DNA of 64,000 nucleotides. Source: Mastacembelus armatus. Lineage: Eukaryota; Chordata; Actinopteri; Synbranchiformes; Mastacembelidae. Below, in pieces: positions 31,930-45,900 of this stretch. The position numbers and the translations under genes were made by a program. How positions within the stretch are numbered: the stretch's first letter is position 1; each line of letters starts with the position of its first letter. The stretch is from NCBI RefSeq assembly GCF_900324485.2, contig NW_022872881.1, forward strand, positions 1 through 64,000, given 5' to 3'. The notes beneath the pieces were generated by a model. That model had not been told where the DNA came from. It saw only the letters and a list, made by a program, of their open reading frames with translations, and made no database searches.

Positions 31930-34900
31930 ATGCAGCCGGGCGGTGCGATCTCGGTCCTGCTCCTGATCGGCGGAGTTTCTGCTGTTATTGGTGAGTGGAT
32001 AAAAATGTAATGTCTAAAAGTTTATTGTGCTTTAATGCATAACATTGTACATGTGGGCAGCGTAATTAACTCACTGTACTTCATACAGTTCTGAGGTGTT
32101 AGTAGTATTAGTATTAGGTATCGGAGGCAAACCTTGTACTTTGTACTGCAGTACATTTATCTGACAACTGTAGTTCCTTATCACAATCAGATAAATCAAA
32201 CAAAAATACTCAGCACAAATACCTCAATGTATAAATACTCAGTTATAAGAAAAAGTACTGAAGTCACACTGGAGAAGTATTTTTGTTACTATTTCAAAAT
32301 GGTACTTTAATGTGATAAAGTCAAGTACGATGAGAAAAACTTAAATATCTAATCTATCTATTATATTATATTATATTGTCAGTGTTGTAGTTTGGGTAGA
32401 TAGTAGTATATATAGTACTGAGTCATGTAATATGAGGATTTCTTCAAAGTAAAAGGAAACTGGAGCTGTGTGAGATAAATATAGTGGAGGGAACGTACAA
32501 TACTTACTGTGAAATGTTTAAGTATATAAACATAGGCCTAATATTGAAATACTTAAACACAGAACTAAATGTACTTTATTATTTCTAATTACTGCTGCAG
32601 TCTGGTAACACAGTATTTGTTGAAATACAATATGATCTTCAAAAACAAAACACTGAATTTCATCTCCAACCACTGATGTTTTGTTGTGGGACGTTCAGGC
32701 CTCAGCCTGTTGGTGTTTTTGTAAACAGTGAACCACCAGGTTGACTGATCCTGGCTGACAGTAACAACAACAAACACAAGGATCAGCTCTCGACAAAACT
32801 CCCCCCAAAATAAGCCTAAAAACAGACCATGTACAGTGTAACTGCACATTCCTGAGAGTCAGGTGGATCATCTGAGAAAGGTGCGTGAAGGTGAGTCAGT
32901 TATTGCCGGTTATAAACCTGTTCAAGGTCCAGGCTGCGTCTATAAACTTTATCATCAGTAGCTGGACAGTATTTTATTTATTGTTTTAAACACATAAAAA
33001 ACTCTAAGACTTTCATTTCCTCTTCCTCCCATCAGTTTCTGGACATTTCAGCCGTGTGGCCACACTTGAGCAGATGTTACCACATGTTGGAAACTTTTAA
33101 AAACGTATTTTAACAGCATTTGTTCCAACTCGTCTGCAGACGTGAGCCTCCTCGTTTTGCTTCTTGTTTTTAATGACACATCCTGAAACTGAGGAGTTTG
33201 TTAATCCGGATCATTACCAAGGTTTTTAGGGCATGAAAGCGTCGGCGTTTTCACGCTCCGTTGTAAAGGGGGGGGGGGGGGGGGGGGGGGGGGTGATAGA
33301 AGCTGATGAGTAACATGATACTGGCACATATGAATGAACTACAAATGGCGACACCTGCTCATGTGGTGGATTTCGGTGAAAACCATGTTATTTACCGTAG
33401 ATTCACCTGATCGCCCAAACGCCTTTAACTGTGCAGTGTGTGGATTTACTCTTAGGTCTTCAGGTCTTTAGGTCTGTTTCCCCATTAGTTCAATGTTGTT
33501 GATGCTGTCTATACTGTCTGTGATTGACAACTGGTGAGTGAGCAGATATTAGCAGATGAGTGACGTGTGTCTCTGGAGAAGATCAGTACATCTGACAAAC
33601 AGGTCAGACAGTGGCTGAACAACAAAGAGAGGCAGAGTCTGGAGGAATGCTGAAGAGCAGGGATTGTTCCGTACCACCTTTAACAGGTGTGTTAGTGGAA
33701 ACTATGACCTGCTGGCTATTGTCAGACTGTTATAGTCCCTTAGGGGATTAACGCTCAGTATGTCGACATCTTAATTTGTGTCTTTTATTACAAACAGGGT
33801 TCAGTGCACGGCTGCATGTCACAGTATGGGGCTTTATCCACATTCATCCATCAGGGCCAGTGTAGACCAGTGTAGACCACTGTCCCCGTACAGACCCACT
33901 TTAACTACATCACAGCACTGTCACTTCTGTGCACAGATGACTGGATGAATACCAAACCAGAATATATTGAGCTTGGTTGGACATAACATGTTGATAAAAC
34001 AATAAGTGTAGGAGTCAGAAAGGCTGCACAGATTTCTGGTGTGGAAACAGAGCCCCAGCTGCTGCTGGGTCTGGGCCTGTGCAGAGCAGTAGCAACATCT
34101 GGACAGGTCGCACAGCAGCAGAACACCTATTGGCTTGTGTCTGTGTCAGAATCACTTAAGTTCATATTGTGCTTGTTTATTTTAAAGTTGTATTTTATGA
34201 AATTCTAAGTTCTGAAAGTTTCTATCAATAATCCTTCATATTATTAAATCATCTCATTCCTAATCTGATACCTCAGTACATCCGTGCTCGGAGGCTAATT
34301 GCAGCTTTCACTCCTTCAGCACTGACATCAGTGTGCTGAGCTGTCAGACATGAATTCCACTAACTGTGTATTTAAGGTGGAGAAGTCCAGACCAGGATGT
34401 GTGGTTTCATTAGCGGTTAGGTTTACGTTTCGGATCAGGTGCAGACCAACACGCTGCTTTTTCCTCGCAGGTCACAACATCCCATGTGGCTGTCGTCCAT
34501 GTGAGCACACAGGCTTTGTGTGTATTCACGGCTCTTTCTTCTTCTTCTCTTAGCTGCAGTTCCACCTCCAGAAAAAGTCGACGTGACCTGCCAAAATCTC
34601 AAAACCACAGTGAGCTGGGATTACAGCGAAGACCAACCACAAACCAGCTTCACCGTAGCTCTCGGAGGGTCTGGAAGGTAAAAACTACTTTATGTTAAAA
34701 TCAGTAAACACCTGTTTCTGCTTTAGTTGGACTGATTGGTGGAGTCTGCAGAAACGCTGCTGATTTGAGTGGAAATGTATTGACAGAAATAAACTAGTAA
34801 TAATATCAGCAGCAGAAGAAGAAATTGTTTTGGTTAATGTCTAAATTCACAGAGGACTGACCTGCTGTTGTCTTGCTTTAATTTGAAGGCATTTTGAGAC

Positions 34901-36053
34901 CAACACCACAGATCACCAGTATGATCTGAGTCCCTTCATCTGGGGGTCTGAGCAGCAGTACATGGACCTCCACTATGTCACGGTCACAGCCATACAGGGA
35001 GGAAACTGGTCTGAGCCCGTGGAATCTAAAACCTTCTCCTTCAACACTTTAAAGACAGTCAATGTGAAGTGTAAGTGACATGAGGAGGTCAAACATACTC
35101 ACACTCTGCTAAATCAAACAAAACGTCTATTAATACAGATGTTTGTTTGCCAGAGGTTAAACTGTGATTTGTCTTCACAGGTGAGTTAGATTTCCCTCCT
35201 GCGAATCTCACTGTTCGAGAGTCGGTGGCCACAGTGACTTTCCAGAATCCGTTGCACGTCTACAAAGAACTGAAGGAGGCTGTGAGGGACGACTCTGCCT
35301 CCATAAAGTTCAGAGTTTCTCCAGGTGGTGTAAGTGTCACAGGTTTCAAAGACTTTGGTTCAAACTGCTGGTGTTGTCCACATGCACACTGCCTGTGCTA
35401 TGCTGGGCCCTAAGAAAGAATCCAAAATCAGCATTAAATCCAACTGATTCATATTGTGTAGCCCTCCTCATATCACCAAACCAGCTCTGAGCCTCCACAG
35501 ACCTCTGCAGGTCCCTCTGGGGTCCTTTAAGTCCTGAGGCTGTGAGGTGGGGGCTCCATGGATCAGACAAGTTTTTTCTTTGCATCTATTGATGTGACTG
35601 CACCTGGTTGTCCACGTGGTTCATCAGACCAGGTCTGCTCCATGGTCCAGTTCTGAGGCTCATGTGTCCATTGTAGGAGCTTTCAGTGGTGGACTGGGCT
35701 CAGCATGGACACAGGTTTAATGTTGGGGCTGATCAAAACAACCTTTAATGCCAAACACGACTGCAGGCTCATGTGTTTTCTACATCACCAGCTGTTTATT
35801 ATGATAATATATCAATTCATTAATAATTCTGTGTTCTGACTTTCAGAAATCCGACCAAACCTGCAGTCTGACACAGAAAGTCTGCAGATATGACTTCAAG
35901 CTCCCTGAGGATGGAGGGATGTGTGTCAAACTGGAAGGACGTTTGTGTAACAGCAATTGTTTGAGTTGGGTGGTTTTCAAAGAGACAAAAATCTGTCCCA
36001 GTGACTCAACTGGTAAGTCTGGAAACCACCAAAACATGTTGATTTAAAGAAGC

Positions 36054-36125
<72 letters not shown>

Positions 36126-37911
36126 GAGGACAAAATCCAGAGTAACAGTAAGAATGAGCTTTATTCATTACCAGGCTAAAAAAACAAAAAACAAAATAAA
36201 AATATTTGTGCTGCAACATTTTGGATTCATCCAAAATATTTCAAAATGTTTCCTGTTTTCTGTTTGTTCCAGAGATCCATGTGATAACACTGGCGCTGTT
36301 GCTGTGCGTCTTTGTCCTCGCGATCGTTGTGGTGTCCATACTCATCTGTAAAGTGAAGGCCTGGACCATGAAGATACCCGTCCTACCGGACTCTCTGGTA
36401 AGGCACCGGATCAGCACAAACAAAACACTGATGTTTACACTGTGACCAGGGACAGGTGAAGTCCATAGCACTGGTTATCAGGTTCCTCTGGCACCTGTCA
36501 GCACTGGGTTTCACTGCTTTTCCATATGTTTCTCACTGAATGGCAGACAGAGGTGAGGGCTCAGACAGATGTGGGCTCAGACAGAGGTGGGGGCTCAGAC
36601 AGATGTGGGCTCAGACAGAGGTGAGGGCTCAGACAGATGTGGGCTCAGACAGAGGTGAGGGCTCAGACAGATGTGGGCTCAGACAGATGTGTGAGCTCAG
36701 ACAGATGTGGGCTCAGACAGATGTGTGAGCTCAGACAGAAGTGGGCTCAGACAGATGTGGGGGCTCAGACAGATGTGTGGGCTCAGACAGAGGTGTGAGC
36801 TCAGACAGATGTGTGAGCTCAGACAGATGTGGGCTCAGACAGATGTGTGAGCTCAGACAGATGTGGGCTCAGACAGATGTGGGGGCTCAGACAGAAGTGG
36901 GCTCAGACAGATGTGGGGGCTCAGACAGATGTGTGGGCTCAGACAGATGTGTGAGCTCAGACAGATGTGTGAGCTCAGACAGATGTGGGCTCAGACAGAT
37001 GTGGGGGCTCAGACAGAAGTGGGCTCAGACAGATGTGGGGGCTCAGACAGATGTGTGGGCTCAGACAGAGGTGGGGGCTCAGACAGAAGTGGGCTCAGAC
37101 AGATGTGGGGGCTCAGACAGATGTGTGGGCTCAGACAGATGTGTGAGCTCAGACAGATGTGTGAGAGCTCAGACAGATGTGGGCTCAGACAGATGTGGGG
37201 GCTCAGACAGATGTGTGAGCTCAGACAGATGTGGGCTCAGACAGATGTGGGGGCTCAGACAGAAGTGGGCTCAGACAGATGTGGGGGCTCAGACAGATGT
37301 GTGGGCTCAGACAGAGGTGGGGGCTCAGACAGATGTGGGCTCTTCCTGACAGTAGGCCTGTGGAAGACGCACAGTGACTGCAGGGCGACACCAGCACCAA
37401 CCACCTGCTGCACCGACTCCAGTGGTCACAGCATCAGGCTGCTGGTCGTAACATGAAGCTGATCGATGTTTTTAATCTTCATCTGTCTCTGTCTTCAGGT
37501 GCTGAAGGACTCTGACCTGCTGAACCCCAGACAGCACTTGAAGTATAATCCTGTGCCCAACCCCCCGATCAGTCCTGTTACAGTGACTCTGCTGGACCCC
37601 CACTGGACCTCTTCAGTTGGCTCAGAGGACGACTGCCCTACCCAACACCCCCAGGGCAGCAGCGCCAGCTCGGACCTCGCGGCCTCATATTCTGGACCGT
37701 TCTACATGGAAAGACGACTTTCAGGGGGCAGCAACCAGAGCTGGAGGCTTCAGGAAGATGCAGGATAGACGACTCCTCTGTCGACTCGATGCAAACGGAG
37801 AGTGTTTCGATGGAGGAGGAGGAGGAGGAGGAAAGACCACCCTATGAACCCCGCGTTCAGCAGATAGACATGGGCGATGGAGACATGGTCGACTGTTACA
37901 GCAGGAGATGA
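31930..37911 (+). CDS. ifngr1: Class II cytokine receptor, interferon gamma receptor 1-like
   Basis: Type I membrane receptor chain. Exons 31930-31990 (signal peptide), 34554-34677, 34889-35070, 35181-35329, 35847-36012, 36273-36397 (transmembrane) and 37499 onward. All junction phases agree. The ectodomain has two fibronectin-III modules with class II cytokine receptor features ([31 protein letters not shown], then a Cys-rich second module). The membrane segment is [20 protein letters not shown]. The juxtamembrane IPVLPDSL recalls the JAK1-binding LPKSLL of IFNGR1. The last exon as assembled stops at 37766-37768. In the frame shifted by one missing base (for example at the G run 37724-37728) it continues with [15 protein letters not shown], poly-Glu and PYEPRVQQ to a stop at 37909-37911. 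That tail recalls the YDKPH STAT1-docking region. I therefore extend the gene to 37911 and suspect a base-call error. A crfb-type relative is the alternative identity. Confidence 0.72.
33268..33293. repeat. Poly-G run (26 bases) in ifngr1 intron 1
   Basis: An uninterrupted homopolymer of G. Such a run can form G-quadruplex structures and its assembled length is unreliable. Confidence 0.95.
36056..36124. repeat. (GT)n microsatellite in ifngr1 intron 5
   Basis: About 34 uninterrupted GT units starting 44 bases after the exon 5 donor. Confidence 0.97.
36541..37345. repeat. 16/17-bp minisatellite in ifngr1 intron 6 (about 48 copies)
   Basis: Units of gggctcagacagatgtg, with variants agctcagacagatgtgt and gctcagacagaggtgagg, occur in higher-order blocks of four to five units. 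It ends about 150 bases before the last exon. Several units contain splice-donor-like aggtgagg or cagatgtgagc. Open frames across it are chance products. Confidence 0.95.
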
Positions 37912-39946
37912 TGTAAACTATCAGGTTATGAGAGTTTTAACTACAGACGTTTAACTACAGACTGAACCAGTAGCTTCAGGGAGTTGGTGCCTTTTTCCAA
38001 GAGACATGGGAGTGATGGTGTTAACCATTTCCCCCCCACAGCCCTCAAACCTCAGGAACCGTTCAGCCCTCGACACAACAGGGACCTCAGTCTACCTTCA
38101 AATCAACACGTTCTACGGGCGTCATATTTTTACCTCGTAGCTAAAGAGGCTTCAGCCTGAACCCTGTTTTACAGTTTAGTGAACAGGGGGAGCAACATTC
38201 CTGAGCACGACTTGTGATTGACAGGAAAGCCGTCCTTTTAGTGTGGTGTTGTTTTAAAAGAAGATACGGCACGCTGCACTTTGGCTCTGTCGTCTCTGGG
38301 AAATAACCCTGGTGATATTCCAGGCAGCTGTTTCAGGAAACAGTGTCTGTCACGATGACACCACCTTCAGCTGAGCTCAGCTCCTGTGGCATTTGATCAG
38401 ATTATTGTCTGTCAGCGAGCAGCTACTTCATAAAACAGGCTCTAAAAGAACCAGCCTGCAGCTGTTCGTTCTCAGTTCTGGTTGGTTCTGTGTGCAGCTG
38501 CTATGAAGGAAAGTGCTCCATGTCACACTTTAAGAGCTTCGCTATCATTTGTTTAAACAAAGGAGCAGTTCACCCAGGTGGCACAAAGACATGATCTTAC
38601 CTGGTGATATCTGATCGTAGAACTCTTTGGCTTCACGTGTTTCCCGAGTTTTTTTGGTTGGTCATGGTTTTTTAAGAAATAACGCTCCACATATAATAAT
38701 CTAAAGGGGAGACTGGCAGCTGTTTGCACACAAACTGTTTCTGCAGTAGAAAGTGGTTCCAGTGTGGCTCAATCAGACATGGAAACATTTCTGCAGAGAA
38801 ATGTTGCTGTTTTTATCTTTATTTATTTATTTTTAGCATTTTTAAGCATGAAAACTCTTTTTTTTTTAGTGGGCTGGCAGCAAAGGTCTGATGTGGCCAA
38901 GAAACCAAACAGTCCACCAGTCTCCGCTTCACTACAGGTACAGGAGAAACAGTTTTTCTGGCCTCTGGGTGAACTCGTGCTTTGAGACGTCCCTACTGTC
39001 ATAAAGGTTTGGTCTTATCAAAACTAAATCTAGAGCCTCATACAATCTGAATGTTGCACTGCTGCCCGCACCTCTGCAGGTGTCGGACACTTTAGTCTCA
39101 CTGAAGGCGCCGCACCCTGTCAGTGCATTCACCCACAGGTGCTGCTGCCTGACCCGTGACCTGCAGAACTGGTCTGTTGACATGCAGGAGTGTCACTGGG
39201 TGTGTTGTTTACATTATTACGAGCATAAGTGGTGTAGCCTTTAATGTTGTGGAAAATCTATTTAATCTGGTGTAAATCTGGTTTTTATACAGTTGCTAAT
39301 GTGATTACATGAAATAGTCATTTTACAGTTTGTACAGTTAAAGTCTAAGGATAAATGAATTTATTTTCATCTGTACAGAACACACACGATGAATAAAGAA
39401 AGAACAGTCAGCCTCTAATCCCAGTGAGATGTGAACTTTAACTGTGCTCAGGTTTCCTCGGGCATGAGAAGAAAAAACTGTCGTCTGCGTGGGAGGAAGG
39501 AATGTGAACCATGTCGCTCTGCCAAAGATTTTATCCTCTGATCAGTCAGATCATCTGTTTGGGGGAAAGTACTGCGAAAGTACTACTGAGTACGGCTCAA
39601 CATGGCATCACACAAAAACTGCTGTGAAGCGTTTTTAATAAAGAGACGTAAACTACAGTGATTAAAGTGTGTTTATAGTCCAGACGTGATGAACGTGTTG
39701 GTCAGGATGGGGGGTCACTTTATCTGGGAAGGTTTTCCCCTTCAATGAGGCTCCTCTGTCTGTTCAAGGCAGCAGCTGGTGATTGTGTGTCAATGTGGCT
39801 GAGCAGCTTCACTGGAGGTGAACTTCATTTTTACTTATCGCCTGGTGATTTGAAGAAACTTCCTTCTAATCTACAAACCCAGATCCCCTCCAGACCCACT
39901 CAGTCCTGGTTTGCCGTCCCAGTGTCTGCAGAGGTGCCGGCGGCTG
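37912..39946. other. ifngr1 3' UTR and intergenic space
   Basis: Convergent with ltv1. AATAAA occurs near 39393 (gatgaataaagaaag) and 39637. No further gene is seen; open frames around 38764-38985 look like chance frames in T-rich sequence. Confidence 0.5.
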
Positions 39947-42900
39947 CTAGAGCTTCAGGCCTTGAATGTTCGTTCTCAGGTTCAACATCTGCTTCTCCTG
40001 TCGGACCTTTTCGTCTTTGAAGGCCAGCTTGTTGGCTTTCTTCTCCACTCTCCTCTCCTGCACAAACACACACACACACACACACGGAGAATTTAACACT
40101 TTGTTCTGCACAAATCATCTTCACGTCTTCATCATTTGTTGACATCTTTTCCTCTGCGGTTTGTTTTCATGTCTAAACATCCTGATAGCAGACAAATGTG
40201 ACCAACAGATGAATTATGTTGCTGACGACAGCAAATATTTGAACCTGTTTGTGGAGTGAACACACAATGATCAGGCTCCGATAGAACCAGAGACGAGCAC
40301 AAATCAACCAGTGACAGATATGAAAAACCTTCTTAAACCTGGGCCCGGTGACTCTACAGAGACGGCATGTTGTCTGTCAACAGCTTTGTCAGGTGTGTCT
40401 GTCCTCACCCTCCCTGCTGGTTTGAAGTGGGTGAGACAAAGTTAGAAAAATAAGATTAAAGTCACTCAACATTTCTGTGGTTGTGACAGCAGCAATGGGA
40501 GAAGGTTCCAGTGTTAAACAGATGATAATCTACTGTATATGAGCTTCCTCATGTCTGCAGGTGTTTTCACACTTCCTCCTTTGTGTCCAAACGGCAGGAA
40601 CTGACAATGATCAAAGTTCTTGGTGTTATGAGGAATGTTTTTAGCTCCTACTTTCAGGGTAGGTACCTAATGAAAACAAACCTTGAGTGACGCGATCTAC
40701 ATTGATCGGTGCAGCACCGGAAATGCCCAGAAATGAAATTAAACCTGGTGTCGCTATGATGGAAAAAAGATTTTTAATGATTTATTATTCTCACTGATTT
40801 TATTTACAGGTTGGATCACCCAGGAGCTCAAAGACGTCTTGAGGTAGAACAGAGAAGCAAAGACTTAATTATCCGATCGAGTGATTTGTATTTACTTTGC
40901 ATGTCTGTATCAGCAGCAGCCTCAGCCCAGTCGGAGCTGAGCGACTGGGGAAGACTGACTGATTGTGTTTGATTCTGTTCTGCTCCTTTGATGCAAGAAA
41001 TAAATCACAGTGTCTTTTTCAGATTTATTTCTGAACCTTTCTCCCAGATACTCCTCACAACAACAACTTTAAACAACACTGTGCCCCTTAGTGCCGGACT
41101 AAGGCAGGTCAGGAAGAACACAAACCTAAGACTTAATTATGGAAACAAGACGTCTGTGAGCTCCTTGTGATTTCACCTGTAAATGAAAAACCTGTGAAAA
41201 CAAGTAAATATCAGTAAGAATAATCAATCAATCATCAATCGCCAACTGAACATTTTAGCCTCAGACAGTTTGACAAACAGGATGTTCTTTTCAAATCAAA
41301 CTGAGATTTCCTGGTTCATCGTCCTGCGTATCGAACAGCCTTTAAAGGTTTTACGACTGTTGCACAGGTTCCAACTGCGACCACGCTCACCTTGCGTTCT
41401 TCCTTCACGGCCTGTTTCCTCGCCTTCCTCTCCTCTTTGCTCTCCTCCTTGTTTCGTGGCTGAGTGGAGACACGAGGCAGGTCCGAGTCGTTGATCCTGG
41501 TCATGCGCTCCGCCTGCCTGGTGGTCAGGCCCCGGGCGGGGAGGACGTCCAGCGGGATGCCCGTCTTATTGGACACACGGATCGGCTTCGGCTGAGGACA
41601 AAAGGGGTGAAAGACGATTTAGGTTTCTGGTGATAAGGTGGTAAAGAGCAGCTGGATTTACTTTCTAAGCATCTGGGCAAAACTTTTTTTTTCCTTTACA
41701 AACTCATTAGTTAAAATATAATTACAGGCTCCATGACTGTCCTGGTTTTGTGTTTGGCAGTGTTTCATCAGTTTGAGCTCTGGGTTTTGGTCTCCACCAC
41801 CTCCTGAGGGAAATCTCTGGCTCTTTAGCTGCTAAATGCTCCACTATGTTCACCAGCTGCTGTTTGCTGCTGAGCAGGTAGAGGACAGAGGCTTTTTACA
41901 GCTGCAGCTGCTCCAGTGTTGCAGGTGTGAGAAGCACCACCTAGTGTTCACCTGAAGTGACAGGTCCTGGCAGCACAGCACCCCCTCAGGTGTGGGAGAG
42001 CTTCATTCTGATTGTCATATTTATACTGGGTGCATCTTAAAATGGACTAGAAAACCTAAAATAAAAACCTTTTTTCATACCTTTGGTGGATCTTCAATGA
42101 CTTTGGGTCTGTTGTAAATGTTCGAATAGGTGCCTGGGGAGGAAATATGAAAATATCAGTCAGTGAACTGAAGTGAGTCTGCAGGATATTTTGAAAAATC
42201 AAAACACAAACCCCGCGTTCTACTCTAAGAAAGTTTTGAGGCCTGGGATTCTGCAGCATCGCTCACTCTAACAGCTTCTGTTGCTGCTTTGCTCCTGCAG
42301 GAGTCAGGAGTTCCACCACTGACCAAATAAACGTTACTTGTGTGAACAGGTAAGATTTTAACCTTTGGTTTCCAACAAAGCAGTTAGTCACAATCTGAGC
42401 CACTGTGCAAATACACCACACTGGTTACTGTTACAAACCAGAGCCAAGTTCTGTGACTGCACAGACAGTCAGAGCAGAGCTAATGTTCAGGTTCACACGT
42501 CATGTTTTTCACCTTCAGACCCTGAAGACCTTCCAGAAAACGTCAGGAAAATATTTTCCAGTATAAATGGATTGGATTATATTCTGAGATGTTCCTAATG
42601 TTCTGAACCTCTAAATGGACAAAACACATGAAAATGATGCTCCTGAAACTGGAACCTCAATAAAAACATAAAAATTGACATACATGTGTCAGGCCTCTTT
42701 CCACTGAGGCAGTTCCAGGGCTGCCTCGGAGCCAGCACCTAATTTTGACCCGGTTCTTTGTGTTCAAACAGCCAAAGAACAGGCTTGGACCAGGAAAACT
42801 GGTGCAAATTCTCTAAAAGTGAGAACCTCTTACATCAGGAGCTGTGAGCGGGATTATCTTGACCAACAGGACCAAGTGTGATGTGTTTGGAAACTGTTTT

Positions 42901-45900
42901 GTTGTGATCAGGTGATTTTTTTGCTGGTTTTCTGCTATTATAACGTATCTTCTGTCTTTCTGTTGGACCTGCAGCATGTGAACCTTCTGTACTGTGGCAG
43001 TGCAGTTACTAACGTTAGCTCGTTCGCCTACACACAGTACTCACTGCTCGGTCAGCCTGTGTGCAAACTGGTTGTAAGAAGGATCTCAAGTTGGACCAGC
43101 TCTGAACCGTCAGATTGTACTGGTTGAAAAGGACCATCAGTCCGAAATGAAACTCACTGATGATGGTTTCACAGTCCCACGTCTCTTCTGGAGCCTCAAT
43201 AACAACAGTTTCCATCTCTTCTTCTTCCTCCTCTTCATCCTCCTCCTCCTTCACAGCAGGAAGCTCTTTGGGACCCAGGTCATCAGGCCTGAGGAATCTG
43301 AACCACAACGAGACACAAACGAGTCATTTAACAAATAAAAACACATATCTGATACATCAAATCGAGAGGAGGAGAAGAAGAAGGAACTCCACCCACTCCT
43401 TCTCTTTCTGTTTGAAGTAGTCTTTGATAACTTCTTCGAGACGAGCGCTGTCCGGCTGGATGAAGCCCTCCAGCTCAGCGTTGTCCAGAGCACCGATTTC
43501 GTCGTCGTCAAACTGTTCGTAGAACTGAAAGAACACAGATGCAGTTTTTGACTAAGGACCTTAACGGCTGTGAGGGGCTGTATGTGAGAGTCAGGGTGAG
43601 GGAGGGACTGGGGGGGGGTCATGACACCATCACTGAGTTTCCACATATGAGGAACTGGTGAGATGCAAATCCAGCCCCAGCTGAGCTGCATGTTTTATCT
43701 GTGTTTGTGTCCCTGGAGCTGTGTGAACACTGCTCATGTTGTCCTCGCTCACACTGCAGCTCTTTGTTATTGTTATGGCTCTGTGGTTTTTCCGTGTTAA
43801 TCCCTAAACAACTGGTACTAACTGGTGCTACTCATGGTGGAAGGTGATACGTCCTCTAGAAGACCCTCGTCACACACCACCGCTGAATTAAGATGCGTTC
43901 ACCTTTTCGAAGCGGTCGTCCAGCAGGCTCAGCTGCTCGTTCCTCCTCATCACAGACGACGTCAGCGAGTACTCTGTGAACCGACTCCTCGTCTCCTCGT
44001 CCGTGAACAGAAACTCTGGACCACGGCCGGACTCGTCCTCGTCGCCCGAGAAACCTCCTTCAGAGTCGAAGTCGCCCTCTTCATCGTCTGTGTCCTCCCA
44101 CTCATCATCGTCATCTTCGCCGTCTACATGGTGGCCATTTCTGTCAAAGAGGAAATTACGTGTCACGTACTATAATAATACATCACAATATTTTTAGCAG
44201 AATCCACAGTCAGAACTATTAGTAATATGAATATTAGTAGTAATCACATTACTATGGAATACTACATGTACTATTGTAAAACCTCTGGTTGCTCATGTTA
44301 ATGAGGAGTCACTATTAAATCAAATATGGTTCAATAAAATCTCTTTCTGTGATATTATAGATCAACATGTCTGCCTGTATCACTGCAGAGATAAAGAGAT
44401 AATGTGGTTGTTATTCCTCAGCAAACTCATCCGCTCTATTTCTTCTATAATAATGATTTTTGTTATGGCAACCACAAGCAGCAGTAACAGCAGCAGCACT
44501 TCCACAGTCTCTGGAATGACCAAACAAAACCTTCAGTGCAGCATCAGATAACTTGTTATTTCTTACTCCATTTCCTCTGCTCTGCTCGCACTGTTTGCTT
44601 TGACAACAAAGTCATCGTCCAGGATGTTGTCGGGGTCCTCGTAGTCGAAGTCTTCGTCGAGCGCGGCCACGATGTCGGGGTCCATGTCCAGTCGGGGTCC
44701 TGGAGGAAAACACAAAGCACAAGCTGCTTCAGGCGACGTCACATTATCGGGATGAACGGAACAACAACAAAGAGCTGAAACTAATAGACCAGTTTCTCCA
44801 TGAAGTTCAGTGAACAAATATCAGTGTATTAGCTTTAACAGTCTGTTCAAATCTGCTCTGAATCAGGTGAAAGTTGTTTACCTGAGATCGGAGCAGCTTT
44901 GTTCAGAAGTCCGACCTCCTCTTCAAACTCCGAGGCGAACACTGAGGAGGGCAGGTGGATGGTGGCTGCCTGTTCGTCAGACACAACAGGAATCAGTTTT
45001 TAACCTCACTGCTTCAGAGAAATGTTAATACTCTGATGAGACTGTACAACTGTCTGCCCGAGTCTAACACGGTGCCTAAATCTGTACTTAAAACAAAAAC
45101 ACAAAACAAATCTGAAAAGTGAACATAAATTAACTCAACACCTTAAAAGTGCAAAGACAAAACCAATACAAAACATTTGCATAATAAACTTCTGATCCCA
45201 ATATAACAGTGTATGTAGCTAATAACTGTAGCAGCATCTTAGACAGACATCAGAGATCATGAGGACCTGTCAACCAGGGTCCTTTCAAAACGGATCTGCT
45301 CCACTAAACGACTTCTCACTGTAACTTCTCAGAGAAACAGGTCTGAACGAAGCTGATGCCGTCACATGACGTTTAACTGTCATCACGCTACATCAGACAC
45401 AACCTGGGAAATGAAGCATTTTCCAGCTGCATCATTTTGGCAGAGGAAACACTGCTGACGTTGCTCTGAGCTAACAGCTGCAGTGAGACCAAGTGTACTG
45501 TTAACCAGCATGTGACACGCAGTCATGCTTCTGCTGCCCGTAACGGCAAAACCATCCCAGAACTTTGTCAGGACTTTCTGGACTCACAGCAAAGGCCTTG
45601 TCCATGTCTGGTTCCTCATCGTTCTCATCTTCATCACGGAGGTGAACAGAGCGTCTGTCGGTATACGCGGGTCCGGCCTCCACAAGCTCCGACGGGCCGG
45701 ACGCCTCCTTCAGGTGCTGCAGGTAGTCGTAGTCGTCGTCAAAGAAAACCCCAAACTTCCTCTGCTCCTCGCGCCGCTTCTCCGTTTCCACCTGGAACAT
45801 ATTAAAAACACAGTTTTCACATCAGATGAAATGTTTCTATCACCAAATCATATGTAGTCACGTTTAAGCCGAGTTACTTTTCTGACTTAGACTGTTGTTT

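Noticed and set aside
36541-37456. Possible CRISPR-like array or repeat protein
   Set aside because: Units are contiguous with no spacers, in a vertebrate intron; this is an ordinary minisatellite.
43888-44197. Ser/Pro-rich plus-strand open frames
   Set aside because: Antisense of the acidic ltv1 exon at 43903-44140.
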